64,000 nt of DNA from positions 2,356,001-2,420,000 of the forward strand of contig NC_088789.1 of NCBI RefSeq assembly GCF_949628265.1, in the 5' to 3' direction. The stretch is from Cloeon dipterum (taxonomy: Eukaryota; Arthropoda; Insecta; Ephemeroptera; Baetidae). The notes under the pieces were generated by a model. The model was not told where the DNA came from and did not search any database. It was given only the letters and a program-made list of their open reading frames with translations. The position numbers were made by a program, and so were the translations under genes. Shown here piece by piece: positions 21,856-40,561 of this stretch; the first letter of the stretch is position 1, and each line of letters opens with the position of its first letter.

Positions 21856-24800
21856 CGTGTGCCCCCCGGCGCCCCCCGCCCCCGCCCCTGTGCCATAGCC
21901 TTCTGCTCCTTGCTCAAATGCAGCTACTTGTCGGCCTTTGCCCCGTTGGTTCGACGAAGACAAAGGCTGCCTGCCTTTAACATCCACCCGAGTTTAACAA
22001 TCATGTACTGACCACCTTTTTTACGAAATCTGTTTTTTTTTTAATAATAATAATTATACGTATATGTTTCAACATTGCTACTGTACTCGACAGATACCTT
22101 GTACATATTAACCAAAAACACACAAGATGCTCACTTATTAATTTTACGAGAGGCTATTTTGTATTATAGTTAGTTAAGGAGCTTCCTGAACGTGCCACTA
22201 TTCCAAAAATGACTCTACGTGCCTTTTCCAGAAATTCACCCTCTGGACAAACTCTCGAGAAAGATTGCCTTTTATACATGCCTGACGAAATGTCCAAATC
22301 GAAACTGAGATTTTTACTGCGAAAATTGACTACTAGGAGTAGGTTTACAAGCAAATATTTTTTATATCACGAATAAGGTGAACAATTTTAGGCATATCAA
22401 GTTCAAAGAATGGCGCTTTAATAGAAAGTGTAAATATTCAATAGTTAATTGTATCTCGATTCAATCTAATTCGTTCCAAGTAATGTTTCACATTCAGTGA
22501 GTGTTATTTGTGGCGCCAAGGCAGCTAAACGTGCTATATTATTGTATATCACTGGCCAGGTCCGTCAATTGATATTATAGAATGATACAGCGCGCGAATC
22601 AAACTCAAATAAAGTTTTAACTAAAAACCAGCAGAAAAATATATTTATGATTCCGACAGCAAAGTTAATCCTTCCAATTTTCCAACGCAGCGAAACTGCG
22701 CTGCTGGACACGTATTTTAACCAAATTTCTCGCTCACACATATATTCTGCGCTAACACGTGTTGAATGGGCCTCTTGGGATTTTTCTCCCGAAAGTGCCT
22801 TTCCTGCTCCACCGATGATGAATCATGCAATCACGCGAACGCAAGCGCTTGTTAAAATGTTGAAGGATGGTCGTCTCAAAGCGAAATGTACCTTATTTTC
22901 TTAGATTAAAAGAAAATATTTATTCGGTCTCTTAAATAAATTTGTAAGTCCTTGCAATTAGGGCTCATGAGTTTTCCTCGCAACTTTTTGAAGTGTGAGA
23001 GGCTGTTGATATTTTAGAAGGTATATTTTTATAAAAACGAACACGGACTCTTAACAATAAGCAACAAGCTGCTCTATTTATTGAAAAGAAACAATTTACC
23101 TTGCGCTTAAAAGAAAAATAAACGATTTCTTTTCTAAATAAACGAAGTGGTGTTTTATTGCTTTCACCCCCCACCTTGCAAAAAATATTATGAAACCACA
23201 CGTCTATGTTATTTTTACGAGTGCATTTATCTTGATTTTAAATTATTAAAAAAGTATTAAACTATATTAAATGCATATTTTAATTTAGGCTTGACTGATT
23301 TTATCATAAGTGCTAAACTAAAAATGAATAAGCTGTGCTATTTCTGAGTTTTATACAGCTGGAAAATTTGCATTAATTCGCATCAGCACCGACTAAATCT
23401 GGCACAAACTGGTAAAAACTGCGATTTTCTTATTAAGAAAACTGGAAACTCTCCTCTTTTATTTTGCTCTTTAGTGGTCGACTGTGGCGATCTTGAAAAT
23501 TCTTGCTGATATACCTCTATGTGCCAGATAAATCTACGTATTTTACATTCTCCAATTCTTGCTCTCGAAATAGGAAAATTCTCGTCAGGGCTCTGAATTT
23601 CTCGCATTTTGGCCGCGCACAAAGAGGAGTTTGCCAGTCGCTGACCACATTCGCCCCAAGCTAGACACACTGCACGTACTCACTTTTTCGCGCACTCATC
23701 ATTATTGGTAAAGTAATTTGTGCTATTAACCATGCTCGCGATAATTTGGTTGACAGGGCGATTATGGATGGTAATTCAAGCCGGCCGCACATCGAGGGTG
23801 GACCCATTGTTGTTTGCTGAATGATTTCAACACAAAAGACTGCCGGACGCGCATGGACTACAAGTGTCCAGACGTCACAGACCCACTCAACGATCCTCAA
23901 GAAAAAGTTGTCCAGCGATACCGAGACACCGCGGTCACTATTTATACGGTATATATATTTATGCGCACGTGGTGTTACATAACATCCTGAATTCAAGCTG
24001 TGTTTTTTTTCTTCATAAATATAGTATCAAACTTTTTTTATCGCGCTTATTTACTTGGGTGTGTGGTGGCGGATTAAAATAATTTTACTGAAAGCGCAGA
24101 GGAATTTTTTCAACAGGAGAACCGTCATTGCTCACAGCAAGCAATGGCGGAGCAATTAGATAAAAATTTGCCAAATAACCAAAGCTCCAAAGCTTTAAAA
24201 GATAAATGACTGTTCTGTGTAAATGAGGAAGCAAATTTACTTTTAACTTTCTAGGTAAATATTACTCATTATGCATTATTAAAATGATTTATATTTTAAC
24301 TAGCAATTAATTCAAGCTTCTTTTAAGGAATGGAAGTTACAAAATAAAGAAGAAACACGATACCTGCATTTTGGAACAAGGCGAACTAAGACTTATTCAA
24401 ATCATGGAAATGCAGCTGTGAAATGTAAGGCCGAAACCAAACTTTGCAAGACTCAAGAGAAACATTCATGCTCTCTGTTGTAATATAAAATAATTTAGCA
24501 CAGACTTGAAACTGTTTTTGTACACGAATAACACAGTACGAAGAGTTTGTATTATAATAACATATTCGTTTTATTTTGTAGATTGAACAATATCTTTCTG
24601 CATTTTTCAGTGAAGGGAAGGTGGACGCAAATCAGATGCCTGGGGCCGCAATACATTTTTCATTTTTCCCCTTTAGCTTGAAAGAAAAGGTTGGTTCACT
24701 ACCCTAGCATCATGTTTCTAGCTTTCGAACAAGCGTCAGAAAATATAAATTGGCAGTCGAACAGTAAAACATTTCAGCAGCAGACACCTGACCCGATCCC

Positions 24801-25091
24801 TTATTTAGTTTAGGTTTTACAAGGTGTTTAAGAATATATTATATTATATAAAGTCATGTGGATACATCAAGTCCAAAAATGAGCAACAAAAGTCAGCACA
24901 ACTGAACGCAAGTCAGGCGGTCCAAATTCAGCAGCTTCTCGAATAAGTCGTGTACGTGTAATTAAAAGTTATCTTGATCACAATGCCACCAACACAGAAG
25001 CATCTTTCTCGCTGTACGGACTTGATCGTATGCAAACACAGAAGCAATTAACACTTAAAAGCTGGAGTTTTGGTGGGAAATTTGTTGCGCC
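21856..25091. other. brk 3'UTR and convergent intergenic region to Atg5
   Basis: No gene was recognised. An AATAAA at 22608-22613 could end the brk transcript. The AT-rich remainder shows no conserved open frame. The last part should hold the Atg5 3'UTR on the minus strand. Confidence 0.35.
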
Positions 25092-29127
<4,036 letters not shown>

Positions 29128-29277
29128 GTCTCGATGTGTCGGCGTCGGCCACCGTTCGACAACAATTCTCGCTGCAGTTCAGCTTTCACGGCCGACCATC
29201 GTCGTATCGCAGTGCACCGGGCGTCTCTGTCTTTGTAAACAACGACCATATGATCGGACTAGACATGGCCAAATAAA

Positions 29278-29425
29278 AATCGATTTTTAATATCGATATT
29301 TTTTCTGACGATATTTATCGATTTTTATCGATGTTTTTTTTGGCTTAACATAGGTTATATAGGACGATATTTTAACATCGATATTTTTTCAGACGATATA
29401 TATCGATTTATATCGATAGTCAAAA
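29278..29425. promoter_or_regulatory. Clustered TATCGATA (DRE/BEAF-like) sites in two tandem ~43-bp units
   Basis: Seven ATCGAT motifs fall in about 150 bases. Two are the perfect palindrome TATCGATA (29291-29298 and 29411-29418). The motifs sit in two similar units (29291-29334 and 29375-29419) sharing ATCGATATTTTTTC(A/T)GACGAT. TATCGATA is the Drosophila DRE bound by DREF, and clustered CGATA is bound by the insulator protein BEAF-32. The site is 150 bases upstream of Atg5, so it may be its core promoter, a boundary, or both. Confidence 0.55.
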
Positions 29426-29656
29426 ACATTTGGTGATGTCTAGATCGGACCGCCAGCGCCAGCGCTGTTAACTCCTGCGATAGCGCACTCCACCTCACAG
29501 CGGAATCGTTAAGCTCTATGGCAAAAATTAGTCATTCTGGTACCCTAATGGCTGCACCAATGTACGTGTGAAAATTCGAACACAAAGGAATACATAATGT
29601 TTCGATTTGTTAAATGAGAAAAAAATAAAAAAATATTTTTAACGAAAGCAAAAATG

Positions 29657-29738
29657 CGACGAGGATGGGATTCGAACCCACGCGTGCAGAGCACATTGGA
29701 TTAGCAGTCCAACGCCTTAACCACTCGGCCACCTCGTC
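29657..29738 (-). tRNA. tRNA-Ser, anticodon GCU
   Basis: The 82-base sequence folds as a serine tRNA. The acceptor stem is GACGAGG/CCTCGTC, and the D arm carries TGGCCGAGTGG (A box). The anticodon loop is CTGCTAA with anticodon GCT. A long class II variable arm TGTGCTCTGCACG follows, then the B box GGTTCGAATCC. The discriminator base is G. It reads Ser AGC/AGU codons. A T-run shortly downstream on the minus strand can terminate RNA polymerase III. There is no intron. Confidence 0.95.
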
Positions 29739-30064
29739 GTTGTTGAAATCGGAGGGGGAGTAAATTGTATTAGTATTCAAACTGACGTGGGCAGCCCATG
29801 CATAAAGCCATTCTACTTTGAACTACATGGAAAACAATCTAAAAATTTCTCTTCCATCTACATCAAATTACTTGTTCACAGAAAATAAGGTCCCCTCAAC
29901 TTGTTTAGCATCTCTTGATTTTTTCGAGGCATCTAAGTGCTGTATTATTTTGCATTTAAAACTCTTGAAAATTTTATTTTATTCAAAGAATTAGCATTGA
30001 ATATTGTTAAAATCTCACTAAATTAAACAAAAGAAGCTTTTCAGTGTTTAATAAATAGGAAACA

Positions 30065-31306
30065 TTATTTATTGCTTTTTCTCTTTACACGCTTTGAGTA
30101 TCTGTGAGCCCTTGAGTTATACTGTTGATTCTCTCCCACGATTTCCTTGTATTTTTGTTTGCTTTTGTGTTGGAATTCGGCACCAGTTAGCAACTCATCA
30201 ACCATGGTTCTCTTTCGCTCTTTCTTTCGAATGCGAGAGCTCTTAGTAGCAAGAAGCACGTCCACGGCGTTCAGTCTTTCCTCTTGAAGGGAAGCATTGG
30301 CGCTAGATAAGGAAAATCATAACAATTAATTACTCAGCTCATATTACAATAATATTTATTGTATCTTACTTTTTCCTAGCTCCTTCGGAAAAAAGTTTCA
30401 GTCTCCTTTCCTCTTTTACTGACTCTGGTTAAAATAAAAAATGACCAATTAAAACCATTTTTACAACACAGTAAATTTCAGTCAACCTTTTTCATCCGGT
30501 GAATCCCAGTTTGGTTCAATTCCAATCTCCACTTCACCTTTTAAGAGCCCCTGAAAGATAATAAAAATTATTTAACAATAGCATATGTGTTCTGATTTGA
30601 ATTTTAATAATTTAACCTTAGCTCTGGCCTCTAGTTTGTCTATCTCAGAGTTGTCATCAACTCCATCTTTATCCTCCGGATTAATATTTTCTTTGGCATC
30701 GTAGAAGTCATCATCACTCCGGTAAATATCTGAATCGCCACTGTCATCCACAAGGTTTGGATGTACTGATAAAATAAATATTAGAACACAGTACTTTTAA
30801 GTTTAAAAAGATTCAAACAAATTTTTAAAATAACTATGAATAGTGACAAAGCTCACAACCCGCACCTTGATCAATTTCCTCACACTCGTCATCGGCATCA
30901 AAATCAGGGCTGGCTGGGCTTTCTAGTTCCTCGGACTCGTGGTCAGCATCATTTTTCCAGCTAACCACTAAATCACACTCGTCCTCATTGATTTGATCAT
31001 CTGATAAAATACAATACATATTAGAATGCAGTTTTTTTAAGTTATAAAATAATTCGATCAAATTTTTAAAACATAATAACTATGGAACTTTCCATTATTT
31101 TGAACTATGAAATTAATTTTTAAATATGCTTTCCAAGAGGTTGACAACTATGAATATGTAGTGGTAAAGCTTAAAACCTGCACACCTTGATCAAGTTCGC
31201 CACTCTCTGACGCTTCAAAGCTGGTGTCGATGACCAATCTGTCCTCGTTTTGTGAGAATTCCGCATCGCTTCCCTCACAATCAGTGTCAATTTCAAAACG
31301 ATCCAT
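30065..31306 (-). CDS. Fcf2/TdIF2-family paralog lacking the Fcf2 core (copy B)
   Basis: Six exons join in phase: 31306-31186, 31000-30866, 30765-30617, 30550-30487, 30424-30370 and 30302-30065, giving 253 residues with no stop. The first ~165 residues are strongly acidic (EDECDL, DADHESEELESP, DDECEE). The C-terminus is basic and copies the Fcf2 tail (KKERKRTMVDELL to the end). The central Fcf2 block, from the DQWF motif to the ADFYH motif present in the + strand copy, is missing: LLATKS is fused directly to SRIRKKERKR. The acceptor of the last exon (CTAG at 30303-30306) arises from a second small deletion. The polyadenylation signal AATAAA overlaps the stop codon. It could be a recent pseudogene with surviving frame, or a shortened functional acidic-basic nucleolar protein; the intact frame across six exons favours selection, but I cannot test this. 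Confidence 0.75.
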
Positions 31307-31755
31307 TTCTTACTTTCCTCTTCAAAATTAAATAGGATTTGAAGTTATTTCGATTTGAATGATGTGAATGATACTGATATCTACACGTGATGTGTGTGAC
31401 TGTGTGTGCGCATGGAGATGGAAGATGGAATGTGTTACAAATACAAAAAATACGAAACAGCAATGGGAAGAATGGGCGGATCCGCGGATGGCTGTCGGCT
31501 TCATTCAGAATTGCCAACTTAATTTGAGCGAGCATATTGGATGATGCGGGCAGATTAAAAATATACTCCTTCAAAATATGTTGGCAAAACTGAATGAAGC
31601 CTACAGCTATCATCGCCATTGGCCATTGCGGCCATTGCTGCTCCACAACACATTCCATGCGCACACACAGTCACACACACACCACGTGAAGATATCAGTA
31701 TCATTCAAATCGAACTAACTTCGAATCCTATTTAATTTTGAAGAGGAATTAAGAA
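31307..31755. promoter_or_regulatory. Palindromic bidirectional promoter region of copies B and A
   Basis: The 449 bases between the two start codons are mirror-symmetric around about 31548. Each arm has TTTGAATGATACTGATAT-like sequence and a CACGTGATGTGTGTG-like stretch (E-box CACGTG) at matching distances from its ATG. Copy C has the same upstream sequence. Both transcription directions are therefore likely driven by duplicated versions of one promoter. Confidence 0.5.
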
Positions 31756-32945
31756 ATGGATCTTTTTGAAATTGACACTGAGGGAAGCGAATTCTCACAA
31801 AACGAGGACAGACTGGTCATCGACACCAGCTTTGAAGCGTCAGAGAATGGCGAAGTTGATCAAGGTGCGGTTTGTAAGCTTTGTTACTATGTGTATCCAT
31901 AGTTAGTTATTACGTATTTTAAAAATTTGATCGAATCATTTCTTAACTTAAATTACTGTGTTCTAATAGTTAATTATTTTATCAGATGATCAAAACAAAG
32001 GTGATGACAGTACTTCAGAGGTTGTCAGGCATGATGATGGCGACGACGATTCATCCGATGAAGAAGGTTTGATTGAAATTTACTGTGTAGTAAAAGTTGT
32101 TAATTTTTTTTTTAACCAGAGTCGGTAAAAGTTGGAAGTAGACTGAAACTTTTTTCTGAAGGAGCTAAGAATACGTAAGATACAACAAATATTTTATTAT
32201 GAGCTGAGCAATTAACTGTCATGATTTTCCTTATAGAGCTAAAGCTAGTCATAAGAAAAATGACTTCTGTGATGGGTACCTCAACTTTGATATGGACGCC
32301 TTTGGTGAGTCAAGCGCCACTGTTACCCTTCAAAAGGAAAGACTGAATGCCGTGGACGAGCTTCTTGCTACTAAGAGCATAGCACACCAGCCTGGCTTCA
32401 ATCAGCTGCACTGTCTGCCACATAGCGACCTTTCAAAGAAGAAGGCTCGTCAGTTGCGAAAGGTGAACGCACGAATTAATTGTAGCACAATATGCATACT
32501 AAATGTCTAAAATTTAGATCGAGCGAGAAAAAACAAAAGGTGACCAGTGGTTCAACATGCCAGCGACTGAGGTCACCGAGGAAGTCAGGCGAGACTTGGA
32601 AGTGCTGCAAATGCGCTCTGTGTTGGATCCCAAGACTTTTTACAAGAAGAACGACCTTAAAGTTCTTCCTAAATACTTCCAGGTAATTTATCTACGATAA
32701 ATTTTGAAGAAGTGTCAAACTAACTTCATTAATTTCAGGTTGGCCGCATTGTCGATAATGCAGCTGATTTCTATCACTCTCGCATTCCAAAGAAAGAGCG
32801 AAAGAGAACCATGGTCGATGAGTTGCTAGCTGATGCCGAATTCCAACACAAAAGCAAACAAAAATACAAGGAAATCGTGGCAGAGAAGCAACAGTATAAC
32901 TCAAGGGCTCACAAACATTCAAAGCGTTTAAAGAGGAAGAAGTGA
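31756..32945 (+). CDS. Fcf2-domain pre-rRNA processing factor (TdIF2/DNTTIP2-like), full-length copy A
   Basis: Six exons join in phase: 31756-31864, 31986-32066, 32120-32174, 32237-32462, 32518-32682 and 32739-32945. They encode 280 residues. The N-terminal third is acidic. Residues about 160-265 form a complete Fcf2 domain with DQWFNMPATEVT, RSVLDPKTFYKK, LPKYFQVG, DFYHSRIPKKERKR and ELLADAEF..KYKEI. The C-terminus is Lys/Arg-rich and nucleolar in character. Fcf2 acts in early 35S pre-rRNA cleavages for the small subunit in yeast; the animal homologue is DNTTIP2/TdIF2. AATAAA follows the stop by only 7 bases. This is the only one of the three local copies with the core domain, so it is presumably the one doing the conserved job. 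Confidence 0.88.
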
Positions 32946-33045
32946 TGGAAGTAATAAAGACAAGTTTCCTATTTATTTAACACTGAAATGCTCCTTTTCT
33001 TTAATTTAGTAAGATTTTAACAATATTCAACGCAAATTTCAAATC

Positions 33046-34260
33046 TGAACAAACCAAATGAGAAAATATAAAATTTTCATGGGTTTTTAAGAGGAATGAT
33101 GGTGAATTTTCCCGCAAAATCCTTTGAAATACATACAGATTGGGTCCTAAGAATCATGTACAGTTAAAAAATACACAGGCAGCACTGAATTTTCGAGAAA
33201 GTTAGCAATGTTTTAAATGGAGAATTCTCGGAGGAGTTGTGCAATGGCGATTTTTACTGAAATTCCGCATTTCCCCCGAAAATATACTCTGGTTGTCAGA
33301 TAGATCTCGGTCAGAGGATTCAGGATTCCAAATCATGCCAGTAAACACAATCTAGCAACTGTAAATTACGGAGAAAATTGGCAAAAACAATCTGATTGGT
33401 CAGCGCCCAGCGCTGCTGGCCAACAGAGGGGGCGTTTCACGCTGTCGCTTCTGGTTGTATTACAGAAGGCAGCCGGCGCGCAACTTAACTTCACTCAATT
33501 ATCATTTTCATTATAAAAAAATGGAAATTTTCGCACGTGATAAACAATGAATCTGTCCTTGAAGATCGATGAAAAAATCTTTGTATTATACGCAATCTCT
33601 GATAGCCATAAAGGGTTCGATTTTGCCTCTCTGATAATCATAGAAATAATAAAACTGAAAAATATATTTTATCTGAGATGATTCTTGATAAATTAACTTA
33701 ATTTTGGGTATTTTATTTTTTCCGAAAAATTTTAAACGTTCTTTTATAGCCAGCTGAAATTTTAGGCGAATTTTTTGCGAAAATAATAAATTTGAGAAAA
33801 TTTTGCTGAGTTGGGGGAAAACTGGAAATTTAATCTCTGCTTTTTGAATTTAATCAGTTTTTGTCGCTACACTGTGATTCAGATATCATTTTATTTTTGT
33901 TTGTGAAATGGTGAATTTTAATGATGCCAAACACAGACCTCTTTGAAAAATCTGCAAATTATTTTTAAAAAAATACAAGAACTTTCAAGACTCAAAAGTA
34001 CTATTTTCATCTTCTCACTATTACTTTCATATCTTTTCTGATCCCGTAACCAATTAATTTCCATTGCTCAAAAAAGAGGGTGTAACCAGTAAAATTCCAA
34101 AAATTGGATTTTGAGGCACTTTTGGTCTGAATGACATGGAAAAATAGGTCATTTAGGATTAACTATACATGAAGTTCCATTTTTTTTTTTAAATAAAAAA
34201 TCGCGAACGTTCCACTATTAAACCAAGGAAAAAATTTCATTTTCTCATTTTGATTTGTTC
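33046..34260. other. Spacer between copies A and C
   Basis: AT-rich; no gene was recognised. A short stretch at 33090-33120 (AGAGGAATGATGGTGAATTT) resembles one at 39904-39933 downstream of SRPK, too short to classify. Confidence 0.3.
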
Positions 34261-34353
34261 AAAGATTTGAAATTTGCGTTGGATATTGTTAAAATCTTAT
34301 TAAATTAAACAAAAGAAGCTTTTCAGTGTTTAATAAATAGGAAACATTTATTG

Positions 34354-35684
34354 CTATTTTCGCTTTTTTCTCTTTACATGCTTTGAGTTATACTGTTGCT
34401 TCTCTGCCACGATTTCCTTGCGTTTTCGTTTTCTTTTGTGTCGGAGTTCGGCATCAGCTAGCAACTCATAAAGCATAATGTTTTCCCTTCGAATGAGAGA
34501 GATCCTAGCAGCAAGCAGTTTATTCTGGGTGGCGTACAGCATTTCAAGTGTAACAGTGGCGCTAGATTTGTCAAAAGCGTCCTTGTCACTGGTGTCATTT
34601 TTCTTCGGACTAGCTTTTGCTCTATAAGGAAAATCATGACAAATTATTGCTCAGCTCATATTAAAATAATATTTATTGTATCTTACTTTTTCCTAGCTGC
34701 TTTGAAAAATCGTGTCAGTATCTGTCCCACTTTTTCTGACTCTGGTTAAAATAAAAAATAAACGATTAAAACAACTTTTACCACACAGTAAATTTCAATC
34801 AAACCTTCTTCATCGGATGAATCCCTGTTCAGTTCACTTTCCACTTTGCATTTTATGGGCTCCTGAGAGATAATAAAAATTGTTAAACATTAGCATGTTC
34901 TGATTTGAATTTTAATAATTTAACCTCAATTTCGTCTTCCTCAGAGTTCTCATCGACATCGTCTTCAGATCCACTCATTCCCTCAGACTCGTCGTCACCA
35001 TCATTATACCCGATAACCTCTGAATTACTGTCATCGTCAATGTTGAGATCATCTGATTCAATAAATATTAGAACACAGTCATTTTAAGTTAAAAAATAAT
35101 TCAATCAAATTTTTAAAAATAACTGAATAGTGACAGAGCTCAAAACGCGCACCTTGACTAAATTCGTAGCCGCCATCACTATCCCTGATAGCCTCTGAAT
35201 CACTATCCCATTCCTCAGAACTGGCCTCAGTTTCTTCTTCCGAGCTCTCAATAACTTCATCTTCAGTTTTATTATTTTCTTCGTTATTATTAAGATCACA
35301 ATTACGCCAGTCATCATTGTTTCGATCATCTGATAAAATAAATATTAGAACAAAGTAATTTTAAGTTAAAAGATAATTCGATCAAATTTTTAAAATACAT
35401 AACTATGAATAGTGACAAAGCTCACACTCACAACCCGCACCTAGATTCATTGCCTTATTGTTAGACTCACCGTAATAGGTCATAGACCTAGACTCTGATC
35501 CAATTTGATCCTCAGGATCAGGGCTTTCAGGGCTTTCTAGTTCCTCAGACTCATGGTCGGCATCATCACTCAACCCGCCATTGTCCGACGCTTCAAAACT
35601 GATGTCGATGACCAATCTGTCTTCTTCTAGAGAGATATCCGCCGTGCTTCCCTCATAATCATTGTCAATTTCAATAGGCAGCAT
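34354..35684 (-). CDS. Fcf2/TdIF2-family paralog lacking the Fcf2 core (copy C)
   Basis: Six exons join in phase: 35684-35441, 35329-35153, 35052-34925, 34862-34805, 34741-34687 and 34621-34354. They give 309 residues without a stop. The first exon corresponds to exons 1 and 2 of copy B fused together, the intron between them being lost. About 230 residues are very acidic (Glu/Asp/Ser-rich). The C-terminus ends in a basic KRKRKEIV..KRKK tail from the end of Fcf2. The core is deleted at the same junction as in copy B: LLAARI is followed by SLIRREN. Copies B and C also share an Arg (codon CGA) where copy A has Pro. B and C therefore descend from one truncated ancestor. The start is 432 bases from SRPK, in the opposite direction. 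Function is unknown. Confidence 0.72.
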
Positions 35685-36116
35685 TTTTCTTACTTTTTCT
35701 TAAAAATTATATAAAATTTGAAGTTATTTCGCTTTGAATGATACTGATATTTGCACGACGTGGTGTGTGTGCGCGCGATTGGAATGAATGACAATGTGTT
35801 AGCGTCATAGAGTATAGAGCAGCAATGGCTGTCGGCTTCATTCAGCATTGCCAATATAATTTGAGCGAGCAGATTTCAAAAAAATAATCGTGACTGTTTT
35901 ATTTTGAGTTAATTAGAAAGGCAATTGAAATCCACGTTTACAGGTTTTTTTAAACCACATTTTCAGAAAGTTGTTTTCATCGAGATCACGCTGAATTACG
36001 CGCGAACGCTGTTACGTTGGCGATTGTGGAAGCTTCCTTCTCTCCCGGCAGCCATGATGAATTTCTAGAAGTGTTTCGCATGCGATTTTGTTGTTTTCCA
36101 TTAATTTCTCTCGAAA
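35685..36116. promoter_or_regulatory. Divergent promoter region, copy C and SRPK
   Basis: The half near 35685-35870 repeats the promoter of copies A/B (TGAATGATACTGATAT, then GGCTGTCGGCTTCATTCAG). The half nearer SRPK is unrelated and GC-richer. Confidence 0.45.
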
Positions 36117-39760
<3,644 letters not shown>

Positions 39761-40358
39761 GATGAGCTTTGCACACCCGTCCTTCTCAGCCATCGACGTC
39801 ACTCTGAAACAGGTTGGTTGCTTCATTATTCTAGTTGTGGGGTCTTTTAAAAAATGAGATTCAAGGAAAGTTGAAGACAAAGTGTGAATTAAAGCTTTAT
39901 TAAAGAGGAATGATAGAGAATTTCCCAGCAAATTTAAAACACAAAATTAGTCGTATTTTTAAATATAAAAAAACACTCATTCCACTTTAAACACTAGTGG
40001 TGTTCAACAGACATGATTAATGCTATAATGTATAATAATGGCACCGTTCCCTGCTTGTTATTACTTTGGCGGCTTGAGACAGGGCTAAAATTATAATTAA
40101 ATTGTCTCCAGTAAATATTAATTCCCCACATACGCACTTATCACTTCAACTTGGAACATTGTTCTTGATCAATTTTCCTTGAATCTCATTTTGGAAGACA
40201 AAAGAGTTGCAAAAAATGATGACAAAACCAGAATTTACCTCAACATCTGAAATTAAGTGAAGAATTCATCTGTCCCTATCTGAGAGCTTAAAAGTCATCT
40301 TAAATAGCATGTAGTAATTAGCAAAGTGCCTCTGCTGACCACTGAATTGCTTTTGCAG

Positions 40359-40561
40359 CACTCCAATTGTCCCTGTCCCCGATTCCTCCCCACTCATCGC
40401 CCCTGCTGCTGCAAGGCATCAGACACGTGAGCAGCATGAGCAGTTCTCCGCCGCTGATGCCGCACGCCAGAATGCAGGACACCGTCAACTCCAGACTAGC
40501 TGGCCAGCTGTTTATATACACAAATAGCCCAGCGAAACCGCATATTTCATCTCTCACTCAG
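40359..40561 (+). other. Candidate extra exon downstream of the SRPK stop
   Basis: After the SRPK stop (39758-39760) a donor AACAG|GTTGGT lies at 39813, and this block has an acceptor TTTTGCAG and a donor CAG|GTACTG. Joined to it, the SRPK frame stays open from the stop through all 203 bases (68 codons, Ser/Pro-rich). It may be a spliced 3'UTR exon, or part of a readthrough extension. Confidence 0.4.

Larger units (their letters stand above)
30010..33045. repeat. Large imperfect palindrome holding two Fcf2-family genes head to head
   Basis: The left arm (about 30010-31540) and right arm (about 31550-33045) are inverted copies that include coding exons, introns, promoters and 3' flanks. The symmetry centre is near 31548, inside the shared upstream region: GGCTTCATTCAG..TTGCCAAC on the left mirrors GTTGGCAAAACTGAATGAAG on the right. 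The arms have diverged by substitutions and exon-scale indels, so this is an old inverted duplication, not an assembly mirror. Confidence 0.8.

Noticed and set aside
40435-40445. GAGCAGTTCT, the terminus of the Atg5 intron element
   Set aside because: Only the first bases match. The following sequence is unrelated and lies in a candidate exon.
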